A stretch of DNA of 64,000 bases from Mycobacterium neglectum (lineage in GTDB: Bacteria > Actinomycetota > Actinomycetes > Mycobacteriales > Mycobacteriaceae): positions 1-64,000 of the forward strand of contig NZ_NVQE01000004.1 in NCBI RefSeq assembly GCF_002591975.1. The letters are read 5' to 3'. The notes under the pieces were generated by a model that saw only the letters and a program-made list of their open reading frames with translations, had not been told where the DNA came from and did not search any database. Position numbers and translations under genes: made by a program. This document shows positions 7,893-16,885 of the stretch, one piece after another (positions within the stretch are counted from its first letter, which is position 1; each line of letters begins with the position of its first letter).

Positions 7893-9134
7893 ATGACGAA
7901 AAGCAAGCGCGGCCCGCTCTACCTCATCCTGTTCTCCGCGCTGATGGCCGGCGCCGGCAACGGCATCTCGATCGTCGCATTCCCATGGCTTGTATTGCAG
8001 CGCAACGGCTCTGCCATTGAAGCATCGGTTGTGGCGATGGCGGGGACCCTGCCGCTGCTTGCGGCCACCCTGATCGCGGGCGCCGCAGTGGACTATCTCG
8101 GGCGCAGGCGAGTTTCGATGATCTCCGACACGTTGTCCGCGTTGTCGGTGGCGGCGGTGCCTGTGCTGGCACTGATCTACGGGGTCGACGTCATCAACGT
8201 TGCGGTGCTGGCCACCCTCGCCGCTCTCGGCGCCTTATTCGATCCGGCAGGTATGACCGCCCGCGAGACCATGTTGCCGGAGGCGGCCGGTCGCGCGGGC
8301 TGGACGCTGGACCACGCCAACAGCGTCTACGAGGCGATCTTCAATCTGGCCTACATCGTCGGCCCGGGTATCGGCGGACTGCTGATCGCCACGCTCGGGG
8401 GCATCAACACCATGTGGGTGACGGCGACGGCGTTCGTCTTGTCGATCATCTCGATCAGCGTGCTGAGGTTGGAAGGCACCGGAAAACCCGACAAAGACTC
8501 GCTGCCCGAGAACGTCTGGGCGGGCATCGTCGAGGGACTGAAGTTCGTCTGGCACAACCCGGTGCTGCGAGCATTGGCGTTCGTGGACCTGGCCGCCACC
8601 GGGCTCTACATGCCGATGGAATCGGTGCTATTCCCCAAATATTTCACGGATCGCAATGAGCCCGCGCAGCTCGGTTGGGTGTTGATGGCGTTGAGTATCG
8701 GCGGTCTGATCGGCGCGCTCGGGTATGCGGTGCTGTCGAAGTACATGAGCCGCCGCACAACCATGCTGACCGCGGTTCTCACGCTCGGCGTGGCGATGAC
8801 CGTGATCGCGTTCCTACCCCCGTTGCCGATGATTCTCGTGCTGTGCGCCGTGGTCGGACTCGTGTACGGGCCGATCGCGCCGATCTACAACTACGTCATG
8901 CAGACGCGGGCCCCAAAGCACCTGCGCGGCCGGGTCGTCGGGGTGATGGGCTCGCTTGCCTACGCCGCAGGCCCGTTGGGATTGATCGTGGCGGGCCCGC
9001 TCGCCGACACCGCCGGCCTCCATGTGACCTTCCTGGCACTGTCTCTGCCGATGCTGCTGCTCGGCGTGGGGGCGATCTTCATGCCCGGGCTGCGGGACCT
9101 TGATCGCCCGCCGCCCGCCGAAGCGTCAGCCTGA
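7893..9134 (+). CDS. tap: MFS multidrug efflux pump Tap
   Basis: This 413-residue, 12-helix major facilitator protein closely matches M. tuberculosis Tap (Rv1258c, 419 residues). Characteristic stretches include [26 protein letters not shown] (the MFS loop between helices 2 and 3), [18 protein letters not shown] and LRGRVVGVM. Tap exports tetracycline, aminoglycosides and spectinomycin and affects intrinsic drug tolerance. The ATG at 7893 is used because the first helix follows directly, whereas the longer frame would start inside the udgB promoter region. The gene is divergent from udgB as in M. tuberculosis. Confidence 0.93.
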   Translation: MTKSKRGPLYLILFSALMAGAGNGISIVAFPWLVLQRNGSAIEASVVAMAGTLPLLAATLIAGAAVDYLGRRRVSMISDTLSALSVAAVPVLALIYGVDVINVAVLATLAALGALFDPAGMTARETMLPEAAGRAGWTLDHANSVYEAIFNLAYIVGPGIGGLLIATLGGINTMWVTATAFVLSIISISVLRLEGTGKPDKDSLPENVWAGIVEGLKFVWHNPVLRALAFVDLAATGLYMPMESVLFPKYFTDRNEPAQLGWVLMALSIGGLIGALGYAVLSKYMSRRTTMLTAVLTLGVAMTVIAFLPPLPMILVLCAVVGLVYGPIAPIYNYVMQTRAPKHLRGRVVGVMGSLAYAAGPLGLIVAGPLADTAGLHVTFLALSLPMLLLGVGAIFMPGLRDLDRPPPAEASA

Positions 9135-9155
9135 GCAGAACGTTCGGCCAGAGTT

Positions 9156-11780
9156 CTAGCGTGTCGCGGCGGGCCCCGCCCGAGCGATGCTCGCCAGTTC
9201 CTCACGGGAGCTCGCCCCGACCCGTTGACAGGCGCGGTACACGTGACCCTCGACGCTGCGGACGGACATCACCAGCCGGTCGGCGATTTGACGGTTGGTC
9301 AGGCCTGTCAGGACGAGTTCGACGATCTCACGCTGACGACCGGTCAAGGGCTGGCTGGCCGGGCTGCGCAACGCCGGTGTGCACAGGCCGCCGCACGCAT
9401 CGCTGAGTTCCTTGGCCACCGCGGCGGCATAAAGACCGCGCTTACGTTGTTGGCCCGCCGTGAAGGCCACCGCCGCCTGCGCGGCGACATCGGCGGCGGC
9501 CGCACGGTCACCGATAGCCTGATAGTTGCTCGACGCCAGCAGTAGGCCTTCGCCGTCGTTGGTGGCCAACGATTCCGTATGCCGGGCAACGGCTTTGGCC
9601 AATGGCAGGTCCAGCTCGTCAGCGAGCTCGCGGGCACGCCCCGCACCGGCGACGTCGCCCCACTGCGCAGCCACCTGTAGACATGCCAGTTCGTGAGTCG
9701 GTTGATTACGGTCGCGCGCCGCTGCCCCGGCCGACTGCACGGTGGTGATGGCCTCGTTGACGCACCCATTGGCGGCAAGCGACCACCCCGTGGCGATGCT
9801 CAGCGCAGTCTGCATGAACAGGTAGTCGGGCGGGACGCAGGACTGCGCCTCGGCGATCGCGTCCTTGGCGGGCTGCGCCTCGCCGAGCTTCGCGTGCGCC
9901 TCGGCGAGCAGAAAGCAGGTGGCAGGTCGCAGACCGGTTCTGACACTGTGTCTTTCGACACCGGCGAGCGCCTCATGCAGGAGTCTCACTGCGCCCCTGA
10001 CATCGCCACGCATCAGGTCGGCGACACCCATCAGCGAGGCGAGGTTCGCGTAGGCCAGGCTCGGAGCCTCACGTGCCGAGTCGGCAAGGCGCGCAACCAT
10101 GGCCACACATTCGTCGGTCCTGCCGGTCAGCCGGCACGCCCGGGCGTAGACACTGCCGAACCAGAAGCGCATGTGAGACGCCTGGAATGACGTGATGGAA
10201 CGGTCGAGAGCGACCTGCGCCACAGTGCTGAGTTCGTCCCCCCGGCCCAGGGCGCCCAGGGCCATGGTCAACGCGACCGACGCCAGCATCGCATGGAAAT
10301 CCGAAAGTAAGCCGGATTCCAGTGCGGCCACGGCCTTTTCCACTGCGGAGTCACAGCGGGCGGAGACCGCATCGACGCAAGCTTCCACGGCCGTCCGCGC
10401 AGCCGTCTCGGCCGGCGATTCCGGACCGCGGGCGGCCAACTCATCCAGCAGAGCGGCGGCGTCGTTGCACCGGCCCAGCATCCAGATCAGGTTGGCGGCC
10501 CGCAGGGTGGCCCACTGGTATGCCCCTTCGCCGCCGTCATCGCCGATTGCGCTCAAGACCTCCTCGGTCTGGGGGCCTCGCCCGAGAAGCAGCAGGTTCA
10601 TCGCCCGCACCGCGAGAGCATCGGGCGCTCCTGCCGACGCTGCCGCGGTGGCGAATCGATCGGCCAGGTCGAGGTCCAGCAACGTCATCGCATATTGCGC
10701 GGCCTGAAGGCACAGTTGCGGATCGGTGGGCAGATCGGACTCCAGCGCCAGCAAGGCCCGGCGCACGATGGCCTGGGAGTCTGCGTCCGCATCCTGGGCG
10801 AGCCGTAGCGCCAACCGGCCGCGGATCTTCGACAGGTACATTTCGCCCGCGGCGGCCCGCCGGAGTTCGCCGTACAGCGGATGCGCCAGGCGGGCAGTCA
10901 GTTGACCACCGGAGCGCTCGATGGTGATCAGGTGCAGCTGTTCGGCGCATTCGATGTCACCCCGTCCCACCAGATCACACAGCACGTCGACGGCGAGTGG
11001 TTCGCATTGCGACAGGGTGTCGACGACGAGGGCCACGTCCGGATCAAGTTCGTGCAGTCGCCTGCCGACCATGTCGCTGATGCTTTGCGATACCGCGACG
11101 TCGCCGTCCCACATCCAGACACCGGCCACCATCCGCATCCGTCCCGCGGCCACTTGGTCCTTGACGAGTTGGTGGCCGAACAGCGCGTTTCCGCCCGTGA
11201 GCTTCCAGAAGCGGCGCGCACTGCGGGCGTCCACGACACCACCGACGGCGGTTTCGATCATCGCGCGGGTGGCGTCGACGGTCAGCGGCTCCAGGTCCAG
11301 GCGGGTGAGCAGGCCGTCCTTCCACAGGGCGGTGATGGCATCCGGCGGTTTCGTGCCCGCGCGCAACGTCACCAGGAGGCGGGCGCCACGACTGTGGGCA
11401 AGTTGATGAACGACGTGTGCGGACAGTCCGTCGAGCAGGTGCGCGTCGTCGACGCCGAGCAAAATCCGGCCCTGACGTTGTTGAGCGACAAAGGAATTGA
11501 TCACGTGCCGCACATTGGGCATGGGGTCGGCAATCGGATCGCTGATCAATGCGGTGAAGGCGCCCAGCGGAAGCGCCCTCGCCGATTCCGTGCCGACGAT
11601 CCAGTTCGTGCGCTCACCCGCGTTCTCGGCGCGCGCGAGGACTTCGCGTGCGAGCCGGGTCTTTCCGACGCCCGCGGCCCCCACGATCACGACGCCGGAA
11701 TTCTTGCTGCCCCCGCTGAGCGCGCGACGAATAGTTGAGAGCTCGCCGTCGCGTCCCGCCAGCGGATCCCCGCTGATCAC
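9156..11780 (-). CDS. Large ATP-binding LuxR-type (LAL) transcription factor
   Basis: This 874-residue regulator has an N-terminal AAA-type ATPase with Walker A GAAGVGKT near residues 34-41 and a Walker B-like ILLGVDDAHLLD, a long helical repeat region of TPR/MalT character, and a C-terminal LuxR helix-turn-helix containing LTGRQREIVELVLTGLTN and RSVEGHVYRAC. LAL proteins are ATP- and ligand-gated activators. The start is a GTG 6 nt downstream of a TATAGT -10 box. It is divergent from the lactate permease operon, a plausible target. It is absent from the M. tuberculosis tap-Rv1257c interval as I recall it. Confidence 0.9.
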   Translation of the reverse strand: MISGDPLAGRDGELSTIRRALSGGSKNSGVVIVGAAGVGKTRLAREVLARAENAGERTNWIVGTESARALPLGAFTALISDPIADPMPNVRHVINSFVAQQRQGRILLGVDDAHLLDGLSAHVVHQLAHSRGARLLVTLRAGTKPPDAITALWKDGLLTRLDLEPLTVDATRAMIETAVGGVVDARSARRFWKLTGGNALFGHQLVKDQVAAGRMRMVAGVWMWDGDVAVSQSISDMVGRRLHELDPDVALVVDTLSQCEPLAVDVLCDLVGRGDIECAEQLHLITIERSGGQLTARLAHPLYGELRRAAAGEMYLSKIRGRLALRLAQDADADSQAIVRRALLALESDLPTDPQLCLQAAQYAMTLLDLDLADRFATAAASAGAPDALAVRAMNLLLLGRGPQTEEVLSAIGDDGGEGAYQWATLRAANLIWMLGRCNDAAALLDELAARGPESPAETAARTAVEACVDAVSARCDSAVEKAVAALESGLLSDFHAMLASVALTMALGALGRGDELSTVAQVALDRSITSFQASHMRFWFGSVYARACRLTGRTDECVAMVARLADSAREAPSLAYANLASLMGVADLMRGDVRGAVRLLHEALAGVERHSVRTGLRPATCFLLAEAHAKLGEAQPAKDAIAEAQSCVPPDYLFMQTALSIATGWSLAANGCVNEAITTVQSAGAAARDRNQPTHELACLQVAAQWGDVAGAGRARELADELDLPLAKAVARHTESLATNDGEGLLLASSNYQAIGDRAAAADVAAQAAVAFTAGQQRKRGLYAAAVAKELSDACGGLCTPALRSPASQPLTGRQREIVELVLTGLTNRQIADRLVMSVRSVEGHVYRACQRVGASSREELASIARAGPAATR

Positions 11781-11786
11781 GGCGCG

Positions 11787-11792
11787 ACTATA
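11787..11792 (-). promoter_or_regulatory. -10 box of a leaderless promoter for the LAL regulator
   Basis: TATAGT on the minus strand ends 6 nt before the GTG at 11780, a very good leaderless -10. No matching -35 is visible at the usual distance. Confidence 0.55.
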
Positions 11793-11910
11793 ACCCGCTC
11801 GGCGAGCTCTCGGCCGTTGAACGACGGGGATTCCCGTTGCGGCGTTTCACATCCGGCCGACCCGGGGTACCCGAAGGAGATGTGACGCGCGGCACAACTC
11901 GAGGAAAGTC

Positions 11911-13566
11911 ATGTACCAGCAAATTCTTGATCCGGTCGCCGGCTCGCTCGCCTGGAGTGCGGTGATCGCGGCGCTACCGCTCCTGCTGCTTTTTGTGATG
12001 CTCGGCGCGTTGAAGATGACGGCGTGGGTGGCGTCGCTGATATCGCTGGCCGTCAGCATCGTGATCGCCGTCGTGGTCTACGGAATGCCGGTCGGCCAGA
12101 CCCTGCTGGCAGGCACCGAGGGCGCCGCGTTCGGTTTCTTCCCGATTCTGTGGATCGTCATCAACGCGATCTGGGTGTACCAGATGACCGTGGAAACCGG
12201 GCATTTCGACGTGTTGCGACGATCATTCAGTCAGGTGAGTGACGACCAGCGAATCCAGGCCATCATCATCGCGTTCTCGTTCGGCGCGCTGATCGAGGCG
12301 TTGGCCGGGTTCGGCACCCCGGTCGCGGTGACCTCGGTGATGCTGATGGCGCTCGGCTTCAAGCCGCTGAAGGCGGCCGTGCTCGCGTTGGTCGCCAACA
12401 CCGCCCCCGTTGCGTTCGGCGCCATGGCGACGCCGATCATCACGTTGGGCAAAGTCACCGAGCTGCCCGTCGACACGCTCGGCGCAATGGTGGGTCGGCA
12501 GACCCCGATCCTGGCGCTGCTCGTACCGCTGGCTCTTGTCGCCATCGTCGACGGCTGGCGCGGCGTCCGGGAGACCTGGCCGGCGGCCGTGGTCTGCGGC
12601 GTCGTCTTTGCGGTGGCCCAGTACGCGACCTCGAACTTCCTGTCCGTGCCGTTGGCCGATGTGGTCGCATCGCTGGCTTCCGCCGCCGCGGTGGTGGCGT
12701 TGGTGCGAGTCTGGCGGCCAAAGCACGCCTATACCGAACAGCCCGCGCCCGTCGCGGGCGGCGCTGCCGACGAACCTTCCGCCGATTTCGCCCAGCGGGT
12801 CGAGAACGGCGACAACCGTCACGATTCGCGTGCCGATGTCATCCGGGCGTATGCGCCGTACGCGATTATCATCGCGGTCTTCGTCGTGTGTCAGATATCC
12901 GTGGTGAAAAGCCTGCTCGACAAGGCGACGTTCGCCTTCGACTGGCCGGGCCTCGACGTCGTCGACCCGGAAGGCGAGTCGTTGTCACTCACCAAATTCA
13001 GCCTGAATCTGCTCACCACTCCTGGCACCCAGATGCTCGTCGCAGGCATCCTCACAATGGTCGCGTTGAAGCTTTCCGCGTCACGGGCACTCAAGGCCTA
13101 CGGGGTGACACTGCATCAGCTCCGCTGGGCGATCGTCACGGTCATGACGGTGCTGGCACTCGCCTTCGTGATGAACCTGTCCGGGCAGACGATCACCCTC
13201 GGCACCTGGATGGCCGCGGCGGGTGGAGCATTCGCAATCCTGTCCCCCATCCTCGGGTGGCTCGGGGTCGCCGTCACCGGCTCCGACACGTCCGCCAACT
13301 CCCTCTTCGGGGCACTGCAGGTGACAGCGGCGAATCAGGCTGGGCTGTCTGACGTTCTGATGGCCGCGTCGAACAGTTCCGGCGGCGTGCTGGGCAAGAT
13401 GATCTCGCCGCAAAACCTTGCCATCGCGGCAGCGGCCGTCGGCCTCGACGGCAAGGAAGGCGACATCTTCCGCCGGGTCGTGCTGTGGAGTCTGGGCTTC
13501 CTGTTGCTGATGTGCATCCTGTCGGGGTTGCAAGCCACCCCGGTGCTGTCGTGGATGGTCCCGTGA
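11911..13566 (+). CDS. lldP: L-lactate permease family transporter
   Basis: This 551-residue membrane protein has the length and hydrophobicity of the LldP/LctP family, which imports lactate (and often glycolate) with protons. Family landmarks include GFFPILWIVINAIWVYQ, the GALIEALAGFGTPVAVT loop, and the C-terminal GSDTSANSLFGALQ and ASNSSGGVLGKMISPQN motifs. A ribosome binding site, gaggaaag, precedes the ATG. It lies 22 nt upstream of a GlcD-type dehydrogenase, forming an uptake/oxidation operon, and is divergent from the LAL regulator. Confidence 0.93.
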   Translation: MYQQILDPVAGSLAWSAVIAALPLLLLFVMLGALKMTAWVASLISLAVSIVIAVVVYGMPVGQTLLAGTEGAAFGFFPILWIVINAIWVYQMTVETGHFDVLRRSFSQVSDDQRIQAIIIAFSFGALIEALAGFGTPVAVTSVMLMALGFKPLKAAVLALVANTAPVAFGAMATPIITLGKVTELPVDTLGAMVGRQTPILALLVPLALVAIVDGWRGVRETWPAAVVCGVVFAVAQYATSNFLSVPLADVVASLASAAAVVALVRVWRPKHAYTEQPAPVAGGAADEPSADFAQRVENGDNRHDSRADVIRAYAPYAIIIAVFVVCQISVVKSLLDKATFAFDWPGLDVVDPEGESLSLTKFSLNLLTTPGTQMLVAGILTMVALKLSASRALKAYGVTLHQLRWAIVTVMTVLALAFVMNLSGQTITLGTWMAAAGGAFAILSPILGWLGVAVTGSDTSANSLFGALQVTAANQAGLSDVLMAASNSSGGVLGKMISPQNLAIAAAAVGLDGKEGDIFRRVVLWSLGFLLLMCILSGLQATPVLSWMVP

Positions 13567-13588
13567 TGCACGCTCGTAGGATCGATCC

Positions 13589-14956
13589 GTGAGTGCGAAT
13601 GTGTTGGCGGCCCTGATCGACGAGTTGCCCGACGGAACCGTCGTCACCGATCCCGACATTCTGACGTCCTACCGGCAGGACCGCGCGTTCGATCCGAACG
13701 CGGGCATACCACTGGCGGTGGTGCGGCCGCGATGCACTGCCGACGTGCAGGCGACGCTGCGGTGGGCCACCGCCAATAAGATCGCGGTCGTGCCGCGGGG
13801 CATGGGCACCGGTCTTTCGGGCGGCGCCACGGCGCTCAACGGCGCCATCGTCCTGTCCACCGAGAAGATGCGCGACATCACCGTCGACCCGGTCACCCGT
13901 ACGGCCGTCGCGCAGCCAGGACTCCTCAACGCCGAGGTCAAGGCGGCGGTCGCCGAGCATGGGCTGTGGTATCCACCCGACCCGTCGTCATTCGAGATCT
14001 GCAGCATCGGCGGCAACATCGCCACCAACGCCGGCGGACTGTGCTGCGTGAAGTACGGGGTCACTACCGACTATGTGCTCGGCCTCGAGGTGGTCCTGGC
14101 CGACGGCACCGCGGTGCGACTCGGCGGACCGCGGCTCAAGGACGTCGCCGGGCTCTCGCTGACCAAGCTGTTCGTCGGTAGTGAGGGCACGCTCGGTGTG
14201 ATCACCGAGGTGACGTTGCGCCTGCTGCCACCGCAGCAGGTGGCCAGCACCGTCGTCGCCACGTTCGACTCGGTCGAAGCCGCCGCACAATCCGTCGTCA
14301 CCATCACCGGCAAAATGCGGCCGTCGATGCTGGAGTTCATGGATTCGACGTCGATCAACGCCGTCGAGGACAAGCTGCGGATGGGGCTGGACCGGACCGC
14401 CGCCGCGATGATGGTCGCGGCGACCGACGACCGCGGCGCGACCGGCATCGAGGACGCCGAGTTCATGGCCGAGGTATTCACGAAACACGGTGCGAAAGAA
14501 GTGTTTTCCACGTCGGATCCGGACGAGGGCGAAGCCTTCGTCGCGGCCCGCCGATTCTGCATTCCCGCCGTGGAGTTGAAGGGCTCGCTACTGCTCGAGG
14601 ATGTCGGCGTCCCGCTGCCTGCGCTGGCCGAGCTCGTCAGCGGCGTGACGAAGATCGCCGCGAACCACGATCTGTTGATCTCGGTGATCGCGCATGCCGG
14701 CGACGGCAACACCCATCCGCTGATCGTGTACGACCCCGCCGATGCCGCGATGAGCGAACGCGCCCACCAGGCCTTCGGCGAGATCATGGATCTGGCCGTC
14801 GGCCTCGGCGGAACGATCACCGGGGAGCACGGCGTCGGCCGGTTGAAACGCCCCTGGCTCGAGGGCCAGATCGGCCGCGAGGCGATGGAACTCAACAGGC
14901 GCATCAAGGCGGCGCTCGATCCCGACAACATCCTGAACCCGGGCGCCGCGATCTAG
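13589..14956 (+). CDS. FAD-linked oxidase, GlcD/D-lactate dehydrogenase type
   Basis: This 455-residue VAO/PCMH-fold flavoprotein is the same length as Rv1257c. The FAD-binding half has PRGMGTGLSGGATALNG, SIGGNIATNAGGL and [19 protein letters not shown]. The C-terminal FAD-oxidase cap has AHAGDGNTHPL and TGEHGVGRLKRPWL, the latter carrying the family's catalytic Glu-His pair. Such enzymes oxidise D-lactate or glycolate with transfer of electrons to quinone or another acceptor. Co-transcription with the permease supports D-lactate or glycolate as substrate. No GlcE/GlcF subunits follow, so it probably works as a single polypeptide. Confidence 0.9.
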   Translation: MSANVLAALIDELPDGTVVTDPDILTSYRQDRAFDPNAGIPLAVVRPRCTADVQATLRWATANKIAVVPRGMGTGLSGGATALNGAIVLSTEKMRDITVDPVTRTAVAQPGLLNAEVKAAVAEHGLWYPPDPSSFEICSIGGNIATNAGGLCCVKYGVTTDYVLGLEVVLADGTAVRLGGPRLKDVAGLSLTKLFVGSEGTLGVITEVTLRLLPPQQVASTVVATFDSVEAAAQSVVTITGKMRPSMLEFMDSTSINAVEDKLRMGLDRTAAAMMVAATDDRGATGIEDAEFMAEVFTKHGAKEVFSTSDPDEGEAFVAARRFCIPAVELKGSLLLEDVGVPLPALAELVSGVTKIAANHDLLISVIAHAGDGNTHPLIVYDPADAAMSERAHQAFGEIMDLAVGLGGTITGEHGVGRLKRPWLEGQIGREAMELNRRIKAALDPDNILNPGAAI

Positions 14957-14972
14957 TCGCTGTGCGCTATCT

Positions 14973-14996
14973 GCGACAGATCCGCAAATCTGCCGA
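14973..14996. promoter_or_regulatory. Candidate TetR operator upstream of cyp130
   Basis: Half-sites CAGAT and ATCTG flank a 6-nt centre (14977-14992); extending outward, seven of nine positions of each arm are symmetric. It lies 10 nt upstream of the cyp130 -35 box. The operon's own second gene is a TetR regulator, making autoregulation plausible. Confidence 0.4.
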
Positions 14997-15002
14997 TATC
15001 TA

Positions 15003-15032
15003 TTGACAAGATCATGCGCGCTGTCGTACCAA
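15003..15032 (+). promoter_or_regulatory. cyp130 promoter, leaderless
   Basis: A perfect -35 TTGACA (15003-15008), an 18-nt spacer and a -10-like TACCAA (15027-15032) end 6 nt before the cyp130 ATG, so the transcript probably starts at the A of the start codon. Confidence 0.55.
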
Positions 15033-15038
15033 TGAGAC

Positions 15039-16280
15039 ATGACGGCTACTCTGTCTCAGAGCTCACCGGTCCGTTTCCAACTCGCCACCGCCGACACCTG
15101 GGCCAGCCCGTGGGAGATGTACCGGGCACTGCGCGACCACGACCCCGTGCACCACGTCGTCCCCGCAGACCGACCCGACCACGACTACTACGTGATGTCT
15201 CGGCACACCGACATCTTCGCGGCGGCGCGTGACCACGAGACCTTCTCGTCGGCACAGGGCCTCACGGTCAACTACGGCGAACTCGACCTCATCGGTCTCG
15301 CCGACAACCCGCCGATGGTCATGCAGGACCCGCCGGTACACACCGAGTTCCGCAGGTTGGTGTCGCGAGGTTTCACACCGCGCCAGGTCGAGGCGGTCGA
15401 GCCCAAGGTGCGGGAGTACGTCATTGAACGCATCGAGGGGTTGCGCTCCAATGGCGGCGGCGACATCGTTGCCGAACTCTTCAAGCCGCTGCCGTCGATG
15501 GTGGTCGCGCACTACCTTGGTGTGCCCGAAGACGACCGCGACAAGTTCGACGGGTGGACCGATGCGATCGTCGCGGCCAACACCGCCGATGGCGGCATCG
15601 GTGGAGCGCTCGAGCATTTGGGCGACGCGCTGGGCGAGATGATGGCCTACTTCACCGCGCTGATCGAAAAGCGTCGTGCCGAACCCGAGGATGACACGGT
15701 GTCCCATCTCGTAGCCGCAGGCGTCGGCGCCGACGGTGACATCGCGGGTGTGTTGTCGATCCTCGCGTTCACCTTCACGATGGTCACCGGCGGTAACGAC
15801 ACCTCGACCGGCATGCTCGGCGGCTCCGTGCAGCTGCTGCACCAGCGGCCCGACCAGCGAAAGCTGCTGGCGGACAACGTCGATCGAATCCCCGACGCCA
15901 TCGATGAGTTGCTGCGCCTGACCTCGCCGGTACAGATGCTCGGCCGAACGGTGACCCGCGACGTCACGATCGGCGACACCACCATCCCCGAGGGCCGACG
16001 CGTGATGTTGCTGTACGGATCGGCCAACCGTGACGAACGCCAATACGGAGATGACGCGGGTGAGCTCGATGTGACACGCAAGCCACGCAACATCCTGACC
16101 TTCAGCCACGGTGCGCACCACTGCCTCGGCGCCGCAGCCGCGCGGATGCAGTCGCGAGTAGCCTTGCGCGAACTGATGACACGGATCCCCAACTTCGAGG
16201 TCGACGAGGACAAAATGATCTGGGCCGGAGGCAGTTACGTGCGTCGGCCGCTGTCGGTTCCGTTCACGGTGATCACCTGA
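15039..16280 (+). CDS. cyp130: Cytochrome P450, CYP130 family
   Basis: This 413-residue P450 is orthologous by position to M. tuberculosis CYP130 (Rv1256c). The I-helix has VTGGNDTSTG, the K-helix ExxR is Glu290-Arg293 (ELLRL), and the haem loop FSHGAHHCLGAA places the thiolate ligand at Cys362. It is a soluble haem monooxygenase needing ferredoxin partners not encoded here; the M. tuberculosis enzyme N-demethylates arylamines in vitro, but the physiological substrate is unknown. The stop overlaps the TetR start by one base (TGATG), so the two are translationally coupled. Confidence 0.94.
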   Translation: MTATLSQSSPVRFQLATADTWASPWEMYRALRDHDPVHHVVPADRPDHDYYVMSRHTDIFAAARDHETFSSAQGLTVNYGELDLIGLADNPPMVMQDPPVHTEFRRLVSRGFTPRQVEAVEPKVREYVIERIEGLRSNGGGDIVAELFKPLPSMVVAHYLGVPEDDRDKFDGWTDAIVAANTADGGIGGALEHLGDALGEMMAYFTALIEKRRAEPEDDTVSHLVAAGVGADGDIAGVLSILAFTFTMVTGGNDTSTGMLGGSVQLLHQRPDQRKLLADNVDRIPDAIDELLRLTSPVQMLGRTVTRDVTIGDTTIPEGRRVMLLYGSANRDERQYGDDAGELDVTRKPRNILTFSHGAHHCLGAAAARMQSRVALRELMTRIPNFEVDEDKMIWAGGSYVRRPLSVPFTVIT

Positions 16281-16864
16281 TGGCCGGCGACTGGCTGGCC
16301 GCACGACGCACCGAGGTGGCCGCCGACCGCATTCTCGACGCGGCGGGCGACCTGTTCGCCGAGAAAGAAGCCGCGACCGTCGGCATGCACGAAATCGCCT
16401 CGGCCGCAGGGTGCTCGCGCGCCACGCTGTACCGGTACTTCGAGAACCGTGAAGCGCTCTATACCGCGTATGTGCATCGCGAGTCGTACCGGCTCTACCG
16501 CGAGATGACCGATCAGATCAACGCGCTGGTCGATCCGCGCGATCGGTTGATCGAGGGCATCCTCACGTCACTGCGCAATGTCCGTGAAAGCCCCGCGCTG
16601 TCATCATGGTTCGCGATGACGCAGCGACCGATCGGCGGCGATATGGCCGAGCAGTCCGAAGTCATCAGGGCATTGACCGAGGCATTCGTCATCTCCTTGG
16701 CGCCCGATGATCCCAAGATCGTCACGCACCGGGCCCGCTGGCTGGTGCGGGTCATCACCTCACTGCTGGTTTTCCCCGGCCACGACGAAGCCGACGAGCG
16801 CGCGATGATCGAGGAGTTCGTCGTACCGATCGTCGTGCCTGCGACGGCGGAGACGTCCGGGTAG
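16280..16864 (+). CDS. TetR family regulator coupled to cyp130
   Basis: This 194-residue protein, equivalent to Rv1255c, has a TetR helix-turn-helix in residues 15-62 (AADRILDAAGDLFAEK, then ASAAGCSRATLYRYFENRE) and a helical C-terminal domain. The ATG shares one base with the cyp130 stop, so both genes are made from one transcript. The palindrome upstream of the cyp130 promoter is a plausible operator, which would make this a self-limiting P450 operon. It is convergent with the sulfatase, whose stop lies 21 nt away. Confidence 0.9.
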   Translation: MAGDWLAARRTEVAADRILDAAGDLFAEKEAATVGMHEIASAAGCSRATLYRYFENREALYTAYVHRESYRLYREMTDQINALVDPRDRLIEGILTSLRNVRESPALSSWFAMTQRPIGGDMAEQSEVIRALTEAFVISLAPDDPKIVTHRARWLVRVITSLLVFPGHDEADERAMIEEFVVPIVVPATAETSG

Positions 16865-16885
16865 CTTCCCGACAGCTTCGGAAAG

